Below, one piece after another: positions 8,193 through 17,231 of a stretch of DNA of 64,000 nucleotides. Where the stretch lies: positions 1 to 64,000 of the forward strand of contig NZ_VWXD01000009.1 of the NCBI RefSeq assembly GCF_011752625.1. The letters run 5' to 3'. The notes under the pieces were generated by a model. The model was not told the DNA's origin. It worked only from the letters and a program-made list of their open reading frames with translations, and ran no database searches. The position numbers and the translations under genes are program-made. Each line of letters begins with the position of its first letter. Position 1 is the first letter of the stretch. The DNA is from Candidatus Pantoea formicae (GTDB lineage Bacteria > Pseudomonadota > Gammaproteobacteria > Enterobacterales > Enterobacteriaceae).

Positions 8193-9212
8193 TTAGCGAG
8201 TCACTAAAAATAAAACGACGAGTGCAATCATGGCTAAGATAAATAACCCTACTTTATTTAATGTGCTAACTGGAAGTTCTTTGGTTTCATTTATTACATC
8301 AACAGGCAACCATGGCTTGATGATGTCTACAGCAGACTTAAACCCCAGGGCGCTATTAATTTGATGAAGTTGAATGAAATTTACTGTGTGGAAGGAGGTA
8401 TATTGAGCGGGTGGTTTAATTTCCTTGGATATAAAGTCATTAGAAATCCAATTATATTCTCTTTCTCTATCGCCGGGTGCAAACTCTTTAGGTGATGGGT
8501 AATATAGCTTTACTGTTTCTTGCGTTGAATTTATAAAGTAAAGTGTTTCTAAAACCTTATAAAACTTTGCTCCTTTCGCATATGCAGTGCTTCCATTAAC
8601 TATGACTTCACGAGACTCTCTTGATTCTTGATAGAGAAAAACTTTTTGCATCCTGCAATGAGATATTTTATAAAGATCTGTTGCCCAGTGGATACCGTTG
8701 TTTTTCTTTTGATATTCGCACGTTGATTTGAACTCTTCATCATTTCTAAGAAATGCAATATGCAAGTCTAATACACTTAGCATATCATTTAAGGCTATTT
8801 TTACTGCCTCAAATTTATTAAGTCCTCTTTTTATGAATTTGGATACAATATTTAAAAGCACTTGAGTGTCTTTTTGGTATTTCTCAGATTCTACGAGTGA
8901 AGTTGTTTTGTTGAATAGAATGATTTTTCTTTCTAGTGTTTCTTTTCCGAAAATTAGATATAGCTGATCAGCCGCTTCTTTGATGCCCTTATCTAAAGCA
9001 ATGATATAGTTATCTATTGCTTTCTGCAGATTTTTATTAATGCCCTAACCATTTTTATAGCAGTAGTCTAAGTTATAAAAGGCCTTTGGTTCGTCTGTTT
9101 CTTCAGTTATACGACTCCATTCGATAAAGGCACTATAAAAATCATCAGGTAATTTATTACCCAAGAAAAATATTTCAGCATTTTTAATGGCCTGGTCGAT
9201 CTTCTCTTTCAT
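8193..9212 (-). pseudogene. Sel1-repeat protein gene interrupted by an in-frame TAG
   Basis: Read from ATG at 9212, one frame runs 339 codons to the stop at 8193 with a single amber codon at codon 56 (9045-9047). The stop lies inside a Sel1-like repeat (FYNLDYCYKNG-stop-GINKNLQKAI), where Trp, Arg or similar would be expected; Sel1 repeats mediate protein contacts. The part after the stop, if started internally at 8861, would be a 222-aa protein ending in a membrane helix (GLFILAMIALVVLFLV). AT-rich and unlike its GC-rich neighbours, so probably acquired. Function unknown. Confidence 0.7.
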
Positions 9213-9389
9213 TTCTCATCCCTATGTCAAATTTTTAAGAATTTATAACTGAATACTAATTAAATCACAAAGTCCAAACATTTTCCGCTCCCGACTTTAG
9301 TAGAGAGCTTTATGTATGAACGGCCTACCAAACACTAACCGCAAAACGTTCGGTGATATGCAGCCCTTCTCTGAAGACACCAGATTCAT

Positions 9390-9799
9390 CCCCTACGCGT
9401 GTCAACGGCTATGGCGTCATTGTCACCGGTAAGGGGAAAAGCAGGGCGAAAGCTTCACCAACTTTAACGATTATCCGTATGCCCATCGTAAGGCTAAGGT
9501 ACCCCATAACAATGTACTGGTGTTGATGGCGCTGGCGATACCGCAGCCCGACGTGATGGCTTGGAGTACACCGTCAACCGCCATCATCCTACCGAAAACC
9601 GGTCAGCGCCCTGCGACCGCTGATTGAGACCTCCACGCAGCCCGGCGCCATTTTGCTCGATTCGTTTGCCGGCAGCGGTCCCACCTGCGTGGCCGCCCAG
9701 GAATGCGGGCGCCGCTGGATCGGTATTGAGCTCATGGAGCAGTACCACGCCGCCGGCCTGCGCCGCCCGTATGCCCATCGCGACGCCCGCGCGGCCTGA
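9390..9799 (+). pseudogene. DNA adenine methyltransferase remnant (3' part)
   Basis: From about 9570 to TGA at 9797-9799 the frame encodes the C-terminal part of a plasmid-type N6/N4 DNA methyltransferase: HHPTEK, then LRPLIE, LLDSFAGSGPTCVAA (motif I, normally FxGxG) and WIGIELMEQYH. A missing A near 9597 (GAAAACC instead of GAAAAACC) breaks the frame between HPTE and the rest. Upstream pieces (SFTNFNDYPYAHRKAKVPHN) look like earlier parts of the same protein with deletions. Such enzymes are usual beside ArdB and DUF1380 genes in IncF leading regions. Confidence 0.7.
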
Positions 9800-9816
9800 T
9801 GAAAGGAGATAACCCG

Positions 9817-10050
9817 ATGAACGATCACACTATGCACACTGATAACGATGCCCTGGCGGCCGACGTCGCCGACGTGGAAGAATCGCTGTACGAATTTGAT
9901 CTGCCTCTGCGCGACATGATTGCGCGCCACCTCTGGCAGGGCGCCAGCCGGGAACAGCGCATGACGGGCCTGCTGATTGAGGGGGTCGATAATGACCTGG
10001 TTGAACTGTACCGCCGCGCGGCCGTGATACAGAAACACCTTAGGGCGTGA
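9817..10050 (+). CDS. Hypothetical 77-aa plasmid protein
   Basis: Starts with ATG at 9817 behind AAAGGAGATAACCCG, directly after the methyltransferase remnant, suggesting it was the next gene of the same operon. Acidic N-terminus (ALAADVADVEESLYEFD), then an amphipathic helical C-terminal half (LIEGVDNDLVELYRRAAVIQKHL). I recognise it only as the kind of small conserved gene found between methylase and ardB in IncF plasmids; function unknown. Confidence 0.65.
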   Translation: MNDHTMHTDNDALAADVADVEESLYEFDLPLRDMIARHLWQGASREQRMTGLLIEGVDNDLVELYRRAAVIQKHLRA

Positions 10051-10223
10051 CTGATTAAAAATCAAACAGCGCTCTGCACCCCTGCCGGCGCACGGCAGGG
10101 CCAGTTTTATCCACAGGGTTCCGGGGCGGATATGCCCCCCGGATGTGGACAAGACGAAAAGGACGTTGCTGCGCGCCTCATTGATGCCGCCTGCGGTGGG
10201 GGAATAAAAACCGTGCGGTCTGC

Positions 10224-10435
10224 GGCCTGTGCCGTGACTTCACTTTAGCCCGGCTGCTGCGTGTTCAAGAGGCGCAAGCTCGTCTCCTCCCCCGTTCGCA
10301 CTCTCTCCGGCGCGCTTACTCCCGTCGCGCCTCCGCCGTCCGTAATCCCGCCTCCGTTCGCTTGCGCTGCGGCCTCGTCACCGCTCATGAACACTCCGCT
10401 TTTCGCCGGGCTGTCATTCAGTCACGGCACAGGCC
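10224..10435. repeat. Perfect 15-bp inverted repeat enclosing 182 bp
   Basis: GGCCTGTGCCGTGAC at 10224-10238 is exactly inverted at 10421-10435. The enclosed DNA has no likely gene and is C/T-rich on the plus strand. It lies in the gap before the ardB-like gene. In single-stranded plasmid DNA this could fold into a large stem-loop; function inferred, not shown. Confidence 0.6.
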
Positions 10436-10470
10436 GGAACTGTTAACCACCCTGACTGCGGAGATTTCTG

Positions 10471-10908
10471 ATGAATATTGCCACCCCTGCTTTTGAGTCC
10501 GCGCGCGTCCTTGACGGCTACGTGCGCCTGCGTTTCCTGCCCGCGCTGTTTGGCGACGATTTCATGCGCGCCGAAAACAACGTGTGCCTGTACGCCAGTC
10601 GTTACCTTACGGACTACGACGGCGGCGTGTGGGACTTCGCGCAGCTGCCTTCCGGCGGTGGCTTCATGAAGCCCGCATCGGAGGAAACCTGGCGTTTCGT
10701 TAACCCGGAAAACCACAGCGATGTGCGCCTGAGCAGCGAGGCGGCGGGCATCGTGATCACCTCACTGGTGCTGAACCACCGCAGCTGGATGTATGACCGC
10801 CACGATGACACGGAGCTGTGTGCGCTTTACTGCCGACGCCACCTACAGCTGACCGACTACACCTTTGCCCACCCCGAAGCCGCCGCGATTTTTGCCGCAC
10901 TGGACTGA
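10471..10908 (+). CDS. ardB: ArdB/KlcA-type antirestriction protein
   Basis: 145-aa protein of the ArdB/KlcA family, which relieves type I restriction on incoming plasmid DNA. Family features seen: RLRFLPALFGDDFMRAEN near the N-terminus, then YDGGVWDFAQLPSGGGFMKP, SSEAAGIVITSLVLN, and the C-terminal HPEAAAIFAALD. Length is as expected for the family. It is followed after about 45 bases by a DUF1380 gene on the same strand, the usual IncF leading-region arrangement. Start ATG at 10471. Confidence 0.85.
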   Translation: MNIATPAFESARVLDGYVRLRFLPALFGDDFMRAENNVCLYASRYLTDYDGGVWDFAQLPSGGGFMKPASEETWRFVNPENHSDVRLSSEAAGIVITSLVLNHRSWMYDRHDDTELCALYCRRHLQLTDYTFAHPEAAAIFAALD

Positions 10909-10953
10909 TTAATAAACTGACGGGGCGGCGTGGCCGCCCCACTGGAAGAATAA

Positions 10954-11367
10954 ATGATGCACGGCAGCGTTATCGATATTTGTAAAAATCTGGCCGATGA
11001 TTACGGCAATGAGCAGTCAGTCGCCGTTCTGGTCTGGACAAAAGCCGATGTGATGAACTGTGGCGAATGTATGGATATGACGGGGGACGAGGCGGACAGG
11101 GTGCTCAGCGCCATTGGTGATGAGGGGTATCACTTTGAATACGTTATAGGCCAAGACCGTGTCCGCGAAATGCTGAACAACCTGCGCGATGAGGAGGAAC
11201 TGTCGCGGGAGGTCAGCGTGCCCGTAGTTGCGCTGACTCAGATTTTGCGGGTTGCGGGTGATTTTATGCGGCTTGAAGATGCGCAGAACGGCGAGGGGAG
11301 CGCAACGCGGTTTTTCCCGCAGGAGCTTGAAGCCATCAGAAAAGTGATGGACGCGCTGAAGAGTTAA
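10954..11367 (+). CDS. DUF1380-family protein
   Basis: 137 aa, matching the DUF1380 plasmid family: VAVLVWTKADV, then DEADRVLSAIGD and a C-terminal helical region with VPVVALTQILRVAG. Cytoplasmic; the function of the family is not known. It lies directly downstream of the ardB-like gene and upstream of the first copy of the 470-bp repeat, typical of the leading region. Two consecutive ATG codons at 10954 and 10957; the first is reported. Confidence 0.75.
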   Translation: MMHGSVIDICKNLADDYGNEQSVAVLVWTKADVMNCGECMDMTGDEADRVLSAIGDEGYHFEYVIGQDRVREMLNNLRDEEELSREVSVPVVALTQILRVAGDFMRLEDAQNGEGSATRFFPQELEAIRKVMDALKS

Positions 11368-11842
11368 CCGGGGCGGGCACGGAAGCCCGGATAACCGGAA
11401 AAAAAGCCCCCAGAGACAGGGGCGCTTCATAACGGAACCGGAACGTCGGCAACGGCTACGGGTTAATCCTTAACCATAAAGAAGAAAGGCAGTGCTCTAT
11501 GTCCTTCTGAATTATAGCGCTTTATTTCGTTCCGTATGGCGCCCGGCAAAGGCGAAAACCTTCGGCCGCCTTCGCGGCGGCCACTTGTACCGCGCCTGCG
11601 GCGCCGGTCGCGGTGGCTTTTTTAGAATTTCTGGCCAGTCTGCGTATTAAAGAAATTTAGCAGAGAGTGTCGAAGCGTTATTTATCATTAAATTCAATTT
11701 CATATAACTCTTTCAGGCTTTTATTAATCCGTCACCATCCCGTCTTTTCAGACGTGACAGGCGAGTGTTTCTGGAGTCAAACCGGCGCTGTCGCGGGCAG
11801 AACCACAAAACATGCACTCAAAATATGAACAAACTTCCGGGA
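11368..11842. other. Intergenic with GC-rich inverted repeats
   Basis: No gene seen. A GCCCC/GGGGC hairpin (11406-11423) preceded by an A-run would terminate minus-strand transcripts. At 11535-11632 there are several GC-rich inverted repeats (for example GGCCGCC-TTCGC-GGCGGCC) followed by TTTTTT, possibly a terminator for the ardB/DUF1380 unit. Confidence 0.45.
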
Positions 11843-12308
11843 CATGGCCCCCTCCGGCTTCCCGGCAAGCCGGGTCGTCGAGCCCCACTCCGCTAACCGG
11901 CAAAGCCGGTAAGCTCCGCCGGAACGCGAAAGGCCGCGCTCCGTGCCTGACGGCTAGGGTCTGATGGCTGAGGTCAACGGCTGCTGCCGGCTTCGCCGTC
12001 GCGTTCACCGTCCCGGCAAAACCCCGCCGGGCCTTCAAGGCCAGCCCGCGGAGCGGTCTGCAACGTCCCTTCTGACGCTTCCCTGCATTCCGGCCAGCCC
12101 TTGCGCGGAGGGCTGGTCGTAGCACCGCCGGTTCAGGCATAAAGGGGTGAAGTGCACGCCGCCAAAACTTTTCGCCAGGGGCCGCAAAAACTTTTGTCGT
12201 CGCCCCTTTATGCCCTCACTTCGTCGTTGCTCCTTTGCCCTTTGCCGCGAAAGGCCAGACCGGAAAGAAGAAACCCGCGTCAGAGAAGGTCTTTTTCGGG
12301 TCCGCAGC
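11843..12308 (+). repeat. Long structured direct repeat, copy 1 (candidate Frpo/ssi-like single-strand promoter)
   Basis: Nearly identical over its length to 15353-15823, in the same orientation. It is packed with inverted repeats (CCCGGCAAGCCGGG, ACCGGCAAAGCCGGT, GGCCTTCAAGGCC, CCAGCCCTT/AGGGCTGG) and holds no plausible gene. Each copy ends about 40-50 bases before a gene start. In F, two similar repeats (Frpo/ssi) fold as single strands and act as promoters for leading-region genes during conjugation. The resemblance in setting is clear; the function here is inferred. Confidence 0.65.
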
Positions 12309-12348
12309 GCGTGCTGCACCCACTCAGCCGGATTTAAGGAGCTATGCC

Positions 12349-13113
12349 ATGCAAAACACACTCGTAAATGTCATCCCTGATGCGACCACCGACCGCGCCC
12401 CGATCAACGCCGCCGGGGAAGTTATTTCAGAGACCTTTTTTGCGCCCGTCGAAACCGATCTGATCGATAGCCTGCTGGGTCGTTATAACTTCCTGCGCAC
12501 GAAGCTGAATGACCTGTCCGCCTCTATCCGCGGCGGTGAAAATCATGAGGCCGTGGGGCACTTTCTGAGAGGCAACCTTCATGGCAGCCGGGGCTACCAC
12601 GTGCCGCCTGTGTCTAAGCTGTTCGATCTGCCCGGCGCGCTGGCGTCCCTGAATGCCGATTTCTGGCAGCAGGCGCTGAGCCTGACCGACGTTTACGAGT
12701 ACATGCCCAACGATCGCCGCAATGACTGGAACAATCAGATCCAGGAGATGAAAGCGCCGGATTTTGAAGAGAACGCGGTGCGTGCCACGCTCACCGAGCT
12801 GCTTTTCTCACGTCAGAAATTTTTCTCCGAGCGCGTTGACGGTATTTTCCGCAGCCTGTCGCGCAGCCACGTGACTAACCGCCCGGAAGGCTTCAGCAAG
12901 CGCATGATTCTGGAATATATGTTCGATCAGTGGGGCACGTGCAACTACGACCGCACCGGCCAGCTGGCGCACAGACTGCGAGATGCGCGGCGAGTGGGGC
13001 GGAGCCTATCCCGTACACCTGCGGCTGACCCGCGCCGATGCCGCCGGGCTTGCCGTCGAGCTGGTCAGCCCGTCGGCCAATTCGCCGCTTTGGTGCACGG
13101 TGCTGACGGATGA
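12349..13113 (+). pseudogene. DUF4942 protein gene, C-terminally truncated and fused out of frame
   Basis: From ATG at 12349 (AAGGAG upstream) the first 200 or so residues match the DUF4942 plasmid family, including LLGRYNFLRTKLNDLSA, FLRGNLHG and NRPEGFSKRMILEYMFD. After about base 12970 the frame turns into Arg-rich, non-protein-like sequence, while another frame (12965-13270) carries good coding sequence of a different gene. The C-terminal third of DUF4942 seems lost by deletion. DUF4942 genes are usual in conjugative leading regions; function unknown. Confidence 0.65.
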
Positions 13114-13270
13114 GCGCACCCGGTCGCGTGTCCCGCTGAGTGTTGGCTATCGCTTTGAACCTGCAACGCTTCGCACCACGTTTGAAAAAATCGCAGAGTA
13201 CACGCGGGCGGGTTTCACCGGTGCCGGTGAGCTGGTCGCCGCGCTTCGGATGGGAGGGCACGCCGCATGA
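12965..13270 (+). pseudogene. 3' fragment of an unidentified plasmid gene
   Basis: The frame WRTDCEMRGEWGGAYPV ... LAVELVSPSANSPLWC ... FEKIAEYTRAGFTGAGELV ends at TGA 13268-13270. It looks like a well-kept C-terminal half of a plasmid protein with the 5' part replaced by the DUF4942 fragment. If translation began at the internal ATG 12983 it would give 95 aa. It overlaps the start of the next gene by 4 bases, so it was once in that operon. Confidence 0.55.
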
Positions 13271-13917
13271 TCCCGAAATCACTCTCTCTGGTCACCCTGC
13301 TGCCGGAACGTCAGGCCGCCCTGCAGGCTATCGCGGCGGTTGAGCATGCGCAGCAGCGGGGCGCGAGGCTGGCCCGCCATCCTTACGCCGCCGCGTTTAT
13401 GAAGCAGCTGAGCGGCAGGAGCCGCGTCAGCGTCCAGGCACTGAACCGCATCCGGGGCATTTACCTGCGCCCGCGCGAAAAGCGCGCGCCGCTGCCGGAG
13501 TGGGAAGGCGCACTGGATATGTTCCTCAGCACGGCGGGGGAGGTTTGCCCTCTGCCGCTGCCGGGCGAACTGGCCACCACGCTGTTTCCGGAGGCCGTTT
13601 TTCGCCGGGCAGAGCGTGCAAAACACGCTGCAGATAAGTCCGTCAGCCACGATACGCGGCGGGAACGGCAGGCGGCGGACTACCGTGAGCGCCAGCTGGA
13701 GAACCGTATCCGCCAGGCTGAAACCGAGCTGGCATTCCGCACGCCGGAGACGCTGCGCGGCTGGTTCGCCGTCTGGTGTGACAGCGTGCCGGAAAACGAC
13801 CTGAAGAACATGATCGCCGCGTGGGCGCGTCGCTTTCCGTCGCTGAGCGGCCTGGAAACGCTGCAGCCGTATGCCGGAGACGTTGCCTGTGAAGTGACGG
13901 GAGAAATTCACCTGTGA
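13267..13917 (+). CDS. Hypothetical 216-aa plasmid protein
   Basis: Starts at ATG 13267, overlapping the stop of the preceding fragment (ATGA), so translationally coupled. The product is Arg/Ala/Leu-rich, soluble, with a predicted coiled-coil stretch about residues 120-160 (RRERQAADYRERQLENRIRQ). The C-terminus has conserved-looking WFAVWCDSVPENDLKNMIAAWARRFP. I do not recognise the family. Possible role in leading-region maintenance, from context only. Confidence 0.6.
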   Translation: MIPKSLSLVTLLPERQAALQAIAAVEHAQQRGARLARHPYAAAFMKQLSGRSRVSVQALNRIRGIYLRPREKRAPLPEWEGALDMFLSTAGEVCPLPLPGELATTLFPEAVFRRAERAKHAADKSVSHDTRRERQAADYRERQLENRIRQAETELAFRTPETLRGWFAVWCDSVPENDLKNMIAAWARRFPSLSGLETLQPYAGDVACEVTGEIHL

Positions 13918-14021
13918 TCGCTGCACATGGACAGCGCACAGAAGGGTATGAATGACTGGCTGGTGCCTAACAAGCTGACGGCGCAGCCCTGTCAGGAACA
14001 GGTGACAGATAAATATTGAGC

Positions 14022-14040
14022 TATCCCCAATATGGGGATA
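14022..14040. promoter_or_regulatory. Palindromic operator upstream of toxin-antitoxin pair
   Basis: TATCCCCA-ATA-TGGGGATA is a perfect 8-bp inverted repeat 33 bases before the toxin start, with a related half site (TTGGGG) at about 14055. Antitoxins of this class usually repress their own operon through such palindromes. Confidence 0.65.
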
Positions 14041-14072
14041 CACTATCCTCTAGTTGGGGACAGGGACTAACC

Positions 14073-14417
14073 ATGCACGCGTTATTTATTGAGCTTTCTA
14101 CCTTTGAGAAATACCGGGCCGACTATCTGAATGATGACCAGTTCAGGCTGTTTCAGAGCATGCTGCTGACCGACCCGGAAAAAGGTGATCTGATCCCGGA
14201 CACGGGCGGGCTGCGTAAGGTCCGGTTCCGGGACGAGCGACGAAACAAGGGCACCCGTGGCGGGATCAAGGTTATCTATTACTGGACCAACGAAAAGGGC
14301 CAGTTCATCCTGTTTACCATCTACGATAAAGATCAGCGTGACGATCTGACCAAACAGCAGCGCGACGCCCTGGCGGCGGCGCTGAACGTAATTAAAAAGG
14401 GGCTGAGACATGACTGA
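14073..14417 (+). CDS. RelE/HigB-type toxin
   Basis: About 114 aa, similar to the RelE-superfamily toxins found with HigA/NadS-type antitoxins, which act as ribosome-dependent mRNA nucleases. Motifs: FRLFQSMLLTDPEKGDLIPDTGGLRKVRF, then GGIKVIYYW and ILFTIYDKDQRDDLT, the typical RelE beta-sheet core. Toxin precedes antitoxin and their reading frames overlap by 8 bases. The start at ATG 14073 fits the family length; an earlier in-frame start at 14016 would cover the operator. Confidence 0.85.
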   Translation: MHALFIELSTFEKYRADYLNDDQFRLFQSMLLTDPEKGDLIPDTGGLRKVRFRDERRNKGTRGGIKVIYYWTNEKGQFILFTIYDKDQRDDLTKQQRDALAAALNVIKKGLRHD

Positions 14418-14724
14418 ACGCGACATTTTCAGTGAGCTGATGACAGGCATGCAGGAGCTGAAAGATCACCAGGACGGAAAAATTACGCTCAAGACTTACA
14501 AGGTCAGCAAGCGCGAGCCCGTCACCATCGCGCCGCAGGAGCTGCGCGACGTGCGCGAAAAACTTAACCTGTCACAGGCCGTTTTCGCGCACTACCTGCA
14601 CACGGGAGAGACCACCTATCAGAACTGGGAGCAGGGCAGGGCTAAGCCTAACGCTCAGGCCGTACTGCTGATCCGCATGGTGCAGCAGAACCCGGAAACC
14701 CTGCAGACGCTGGCGCAGCTTTAA
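14410..14724 (+). CDS. HigA/NadS-type antitoxin with HTH domain
   Basis: 104 aa. The N-terminal 45 residues would wrap the toxin; the C-terminal xre-type helix-turn-helix (LRDVREKLNLSQAVFAHYL, then TTYQNWEQGRAKPNAQA) should bind the palindrome at 14022-14040. Overlaps the toxin gene by 8 bases. The pair probably stabilises the plasmid by post-segregational killing (family knowledge). Confidence 0.85.
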   Translation: MTERDIFSELMTGMQELKDHQDGKITLKTYKVSKREPVTIAPQELRDVREKLNLSQAVFAHYLHTGETTYQNWEQGRAKPNAQAVLLIRMVQQNPETLQTLAQL

Positions 14725-14762
14725 GAAGTATTCCGCTGCACTTTACCGCGAGGATATGTCTG

Positions 14763-15077
14763 ATGATGTTTACTCCCCCGCATCCGGGCGGCCTGATCAC
14801 TGAATACATCGAAGATAATCACATGGGGCTGCGTGCGCTGGCGAAGGCGCTGGGTGTATCCGCTTCGGCGCTGGGTAAAGTCGCCAGCGGAAAAGCACCG
14901 GTCAGTGCGGAAATGGCGGTGCGGCTTGAGGCGGGGCTGGGCATTTCGGCGCGCCTCTGGTTATCCATGCAGGCCGCCTGCGACCTGCACAAGGCGCGGG
15001 AAACCACGGACGCTTCCGGCGTGCACCTGCACCCGGGCGGGCTGCCCGCCTCCGCACAGGAGCGGCCCGGCAAGTAA
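14763..15077 (+). CDS. Orphan HigA-family antitoxin-like protein
   Basis: 104 aa with the HigA addiction-antidote signature: HPGGLITEYIEDNHMGLRAL, then LGVSASALGKVASGKAPVS and MAVRLEAGLGISARLWL. No HigB-like toxin lies next to it; the preceding pair already has its own antitoxin. It may be a stand-alone anti-addiction protein or a remnant of a lost pair. GAGGATATG precedes the start. A terminator follows at 15099. Confidence 0.8.
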   Translation: MMFTPPHPGGLITEYIEDNHMGLRALAKALGVSASALGKVASGKAPVSAEMAVRLEAGLGISARLWLSMQAACDLHKARETTDASGVHLHPGGLPASAQERPGK

Positions 15078-15098
15078 CCCTGCAAAAGAGAACCTTAC

Positions 15099-15121
15099 AC
15101 CGCGTCGTCTGGCGCGGTTTT
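15099..15121 (+). terminator. Rho-independent terminator
   Basis: ACCGCG-TCGTCTGG-CGCGGT stem followed by TTTT, 21 bases after the HigA-like stop. Confidence 0.75.
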
Positions 15122-15299
15122 GCTTTGTGCTTTCTGCCAGCCCCGGAAGGGCAACACCGCCGCCCTGCGGGCCGGGAAAACCGGTGCTGGCGCACCGGTC
15201 CTCTCCGCCCGGATGCGTATGGCCATCATCTTCAGATCCGTTTCCGGTTCTGCTTTTTCCCTGCCAGCTTTTACTGTCCGCCGCATAAAAATACGCTTT

Positions 15300-15352
<53 letters not shown>

Positions 15353-15354
<2 letters not shown>

Positions 15355-15823
15355 TGGCCCCCTTCGGCTCCCCGGCAAGCCGGGTCGTCGAGCCCCACTC
15401 CGCTAACCGGCAAAGCCGGTAAGCTCCGCCGGAACGCGAAGGGCCGCGCTCCGTGCCTGACGGCTAGGGTCTGATGGCTGAGGTCAACGGCTGCTGCCGG
15501 CTTCGCCGACGCTTTCACCGTCCCGGCAAAACGCCCGCCGGGCCTTTAAGGCCAGCCCGCGTGGCGGGCTGAAACTTCCCTTCTGACGCTCCTCTGCATT
15601 CCGGCCAGCCCTTGCGCGGAGGGCTGGTCGTAGCACCGCCGGTTCAGGCAAAAAGGGGTGAAGTGCACGCCGCCAAAAACTTTTCGCCAGGGGCCGCAAA
15701 AACTTTTTGTCGTCGCCCCTTTATGCCCTCACTTCGTCGTTGCTTCTTTGCCCTTTGCCGCGAAAGGCCAGACCGGAAAGAAGAAACCCGCGTCAGAGAA
15801 GGGCTTTTCGGGCACCGCGCAGC
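15353..15823 (+). repeat. Long structured direct repeat, copy 2 (candidate Frpo/ssi-like single-strand promoter)
   Basis: Same sequence and orientation as 11843-12308, differing by scattered substitutions and small indels, and again followed after about 50 bases by a gene start (15874). Confidence 0.65.
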
Positions 15824-15873
15824 GGTTACCCGCGGCCGCCATGCACTGAGCGCCATCACATAAGGAACTGACT

Positions 15874-16455
15874 ATGACGACCGGGACTGACAACCGCCGG
15901 CGCTCACCTGCGCCGGCAGTTCACCGGGAAACGCTGCGTCTGCTTGCCTGGCACGAGGGCAATCTGCTTTTTATGCGGGCACAAATGCGGCTGAAAGGGC
16001 TGCTGGGCGATGACACGGAGCATGCCCTGCTTATGGCAGCACTCGTGGTGACTGACGATGACGTGGAGGGCGTACAGCTGAGCGTTTACAGCGCGGAGGT
16101 GCTTGCTGAGATTCACCTTATCGCTCGTGACATCAGCGAATCTGCCTGGCTGAGTGCGCTGCACTGGTCCCGCGAACACCATGCACAGATCCGCGAGGAT
16201 GCCCGTCAGGCCGCCGAACGTGCGGAGCTGCAGGCGCTGCACGTCAGCGAAGTGGAGTATGAAGGTCAGCGGTATAAAAGCTGGCCATGGCGGGGCGATT
16301 CGATGGCCAGCATCGTGTATGAGGCCGCCGTTATGCCCGCTGCCGGGCACTACCGGATCACGGAGATGCAGAGTGACCGCATGATTGCGACCGTCGCGGG
16401 ACTTCAGGACGCGCGGGCAATTACGCGGTACGCGGCCTCTCACGACGGCGGCTAA
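15874..16455 (+). CDS. Hypothetical 193-aa protein
   Basis: Family not recognised. Soluble, with a helical N-terminal half (LRLLAWHEGNLLFMRAQMRLKG; residues about 21-42), an Arg/Glu/Ala-rich middle helix, and a C-terminal beta-rich part (YEGQRYKSWPWRGDSM...). It starts about 50 bases after repeat copy 2, so would be the gene served by that candidate single-strand promoter. ATG at 15874 has AAGGAACTG upstream. Confidence 0.65.
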   Translation: MTTGTDNRRRSPAPAVHRETLRLLAWHEGNLLFMRAQMRLKGLLGDDTEHALLMAALVVTDDDVEGVQLSVYSAEVLAEIHLIARDISESAWLSALHWSREHHAQIREDARQAAERAELQALHVSEVEYEGQRYKSWPWRGDSMASIVYEAAVMPAAGHYRITEMQSDRMIATVAGLQDARAITRYAASHDGG

Positions 16456-16563
16456 GGGGACGTCTGTATTGACCGATGTGAAGCGGCAATCACGCACAAC
16501 GACTTTGAATCCTGGTTTTTTTGAACTGATTGTCCGGCCTGCCCGGATTAACAAGGAACTGAA

Positions 16564-17097
16564 ATGAAAGTGAACGCGCGAATCGTGGCCATAGCACTGT
16601 GGCTGACCTTCTCTATCGGTGCGGCAGTGGCCGCGCCTTCGATCGACGTCGGATTTTCGCCCGAGGGCACAGCGCAACAGCTGGTGATCAGGTCGCTGGA
16701 CGATGCCCGGGAGAGCATCCGCCTGATGGGCTACAGCTTTACCTCACCCGAGGTCGTCAAATCGCTGGTCGCGGCAAAGCGCCGCGGCGTAGACGTCAGG
16801 GTGGTTGTGGACGAAAAGGGCAACCGCAGCAAAGCCAGCCAGGCGGCGATGAACGTCGTGGTGAATGCCGGCATACCGCTGCGTACTAACGACCAGTACA
16901 AAATCATGCACGACAAAGTGATCATCACGGACGGGCAGAACGTGGAGCTGGGCTCATTTAACTACTCGCGCAGCGCGGCGGAGTCCAACTCGGAAAACGC
17001 GGTAGTTGTTCGCGGCGTCCCGTCGCTGGCGCAAACCTATCTGGCGCACTGGCAGTCGCGCTGGGACGGCGGGAAAGATAAGCAATCTACTTATTAG
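16564..17097 (+). CDS. nuc: Periplasmic PLD-family endonuclease Nuc
   Basis: 177 aa with a cleavable signal peptide (hydrophobic core to about residue 23, ending AAVAA) and one phospholipase-D HKD motif, HDKVIITDG ... GSFNYS. This is the arrangement of the pKM101 Nuc family, a homodimeric nonspecific endonuclease exported to the periplasm. Nuc genes commonly lie just upstream of the copB gene in RepFIIA and related replicons, as here. GGAACTGAA precedes ATG 16564. Confidence 0.9.
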   Translation: MKVNARIVAIALWLTFSIGAAVAAPSIDVGFSPEGTAQQLVIRSLDDARESIRLMGYSFTSPEVVKSLVAAKRRGVDVRVVVDEKGNRSKASQAAMNVVVNAGIPLRTNDQYKIMHDKVIITDGQNVELGSFNYSRSAAESNSENAVVVRGVPSLAQTYLAHWQSRWDGGKDKQSTY

Positions 17098-17231
17098 TTA
17101 GAAAGGTAGTAAGTAACCCTCAAGTCTTCGACAATAAGTTCGCCAGTAGTTGTCGTTGAATATAATTTACTCTCAACCTATATCAGCTATGCTATCCTGC
17201 GAAAAAGTAATGCTTTTCTGAGGATGCGGTT

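Noticed and set aside
11748..12380. Several frames of 60-130 codons on both strands inside repeat copy 1
   Set aside because: The same kinds of frame occur in copy 2; composition is Arg/Pro-rich from GC-rich hairpins, with no ribosome sites. They are artefacts of the structured repeat.
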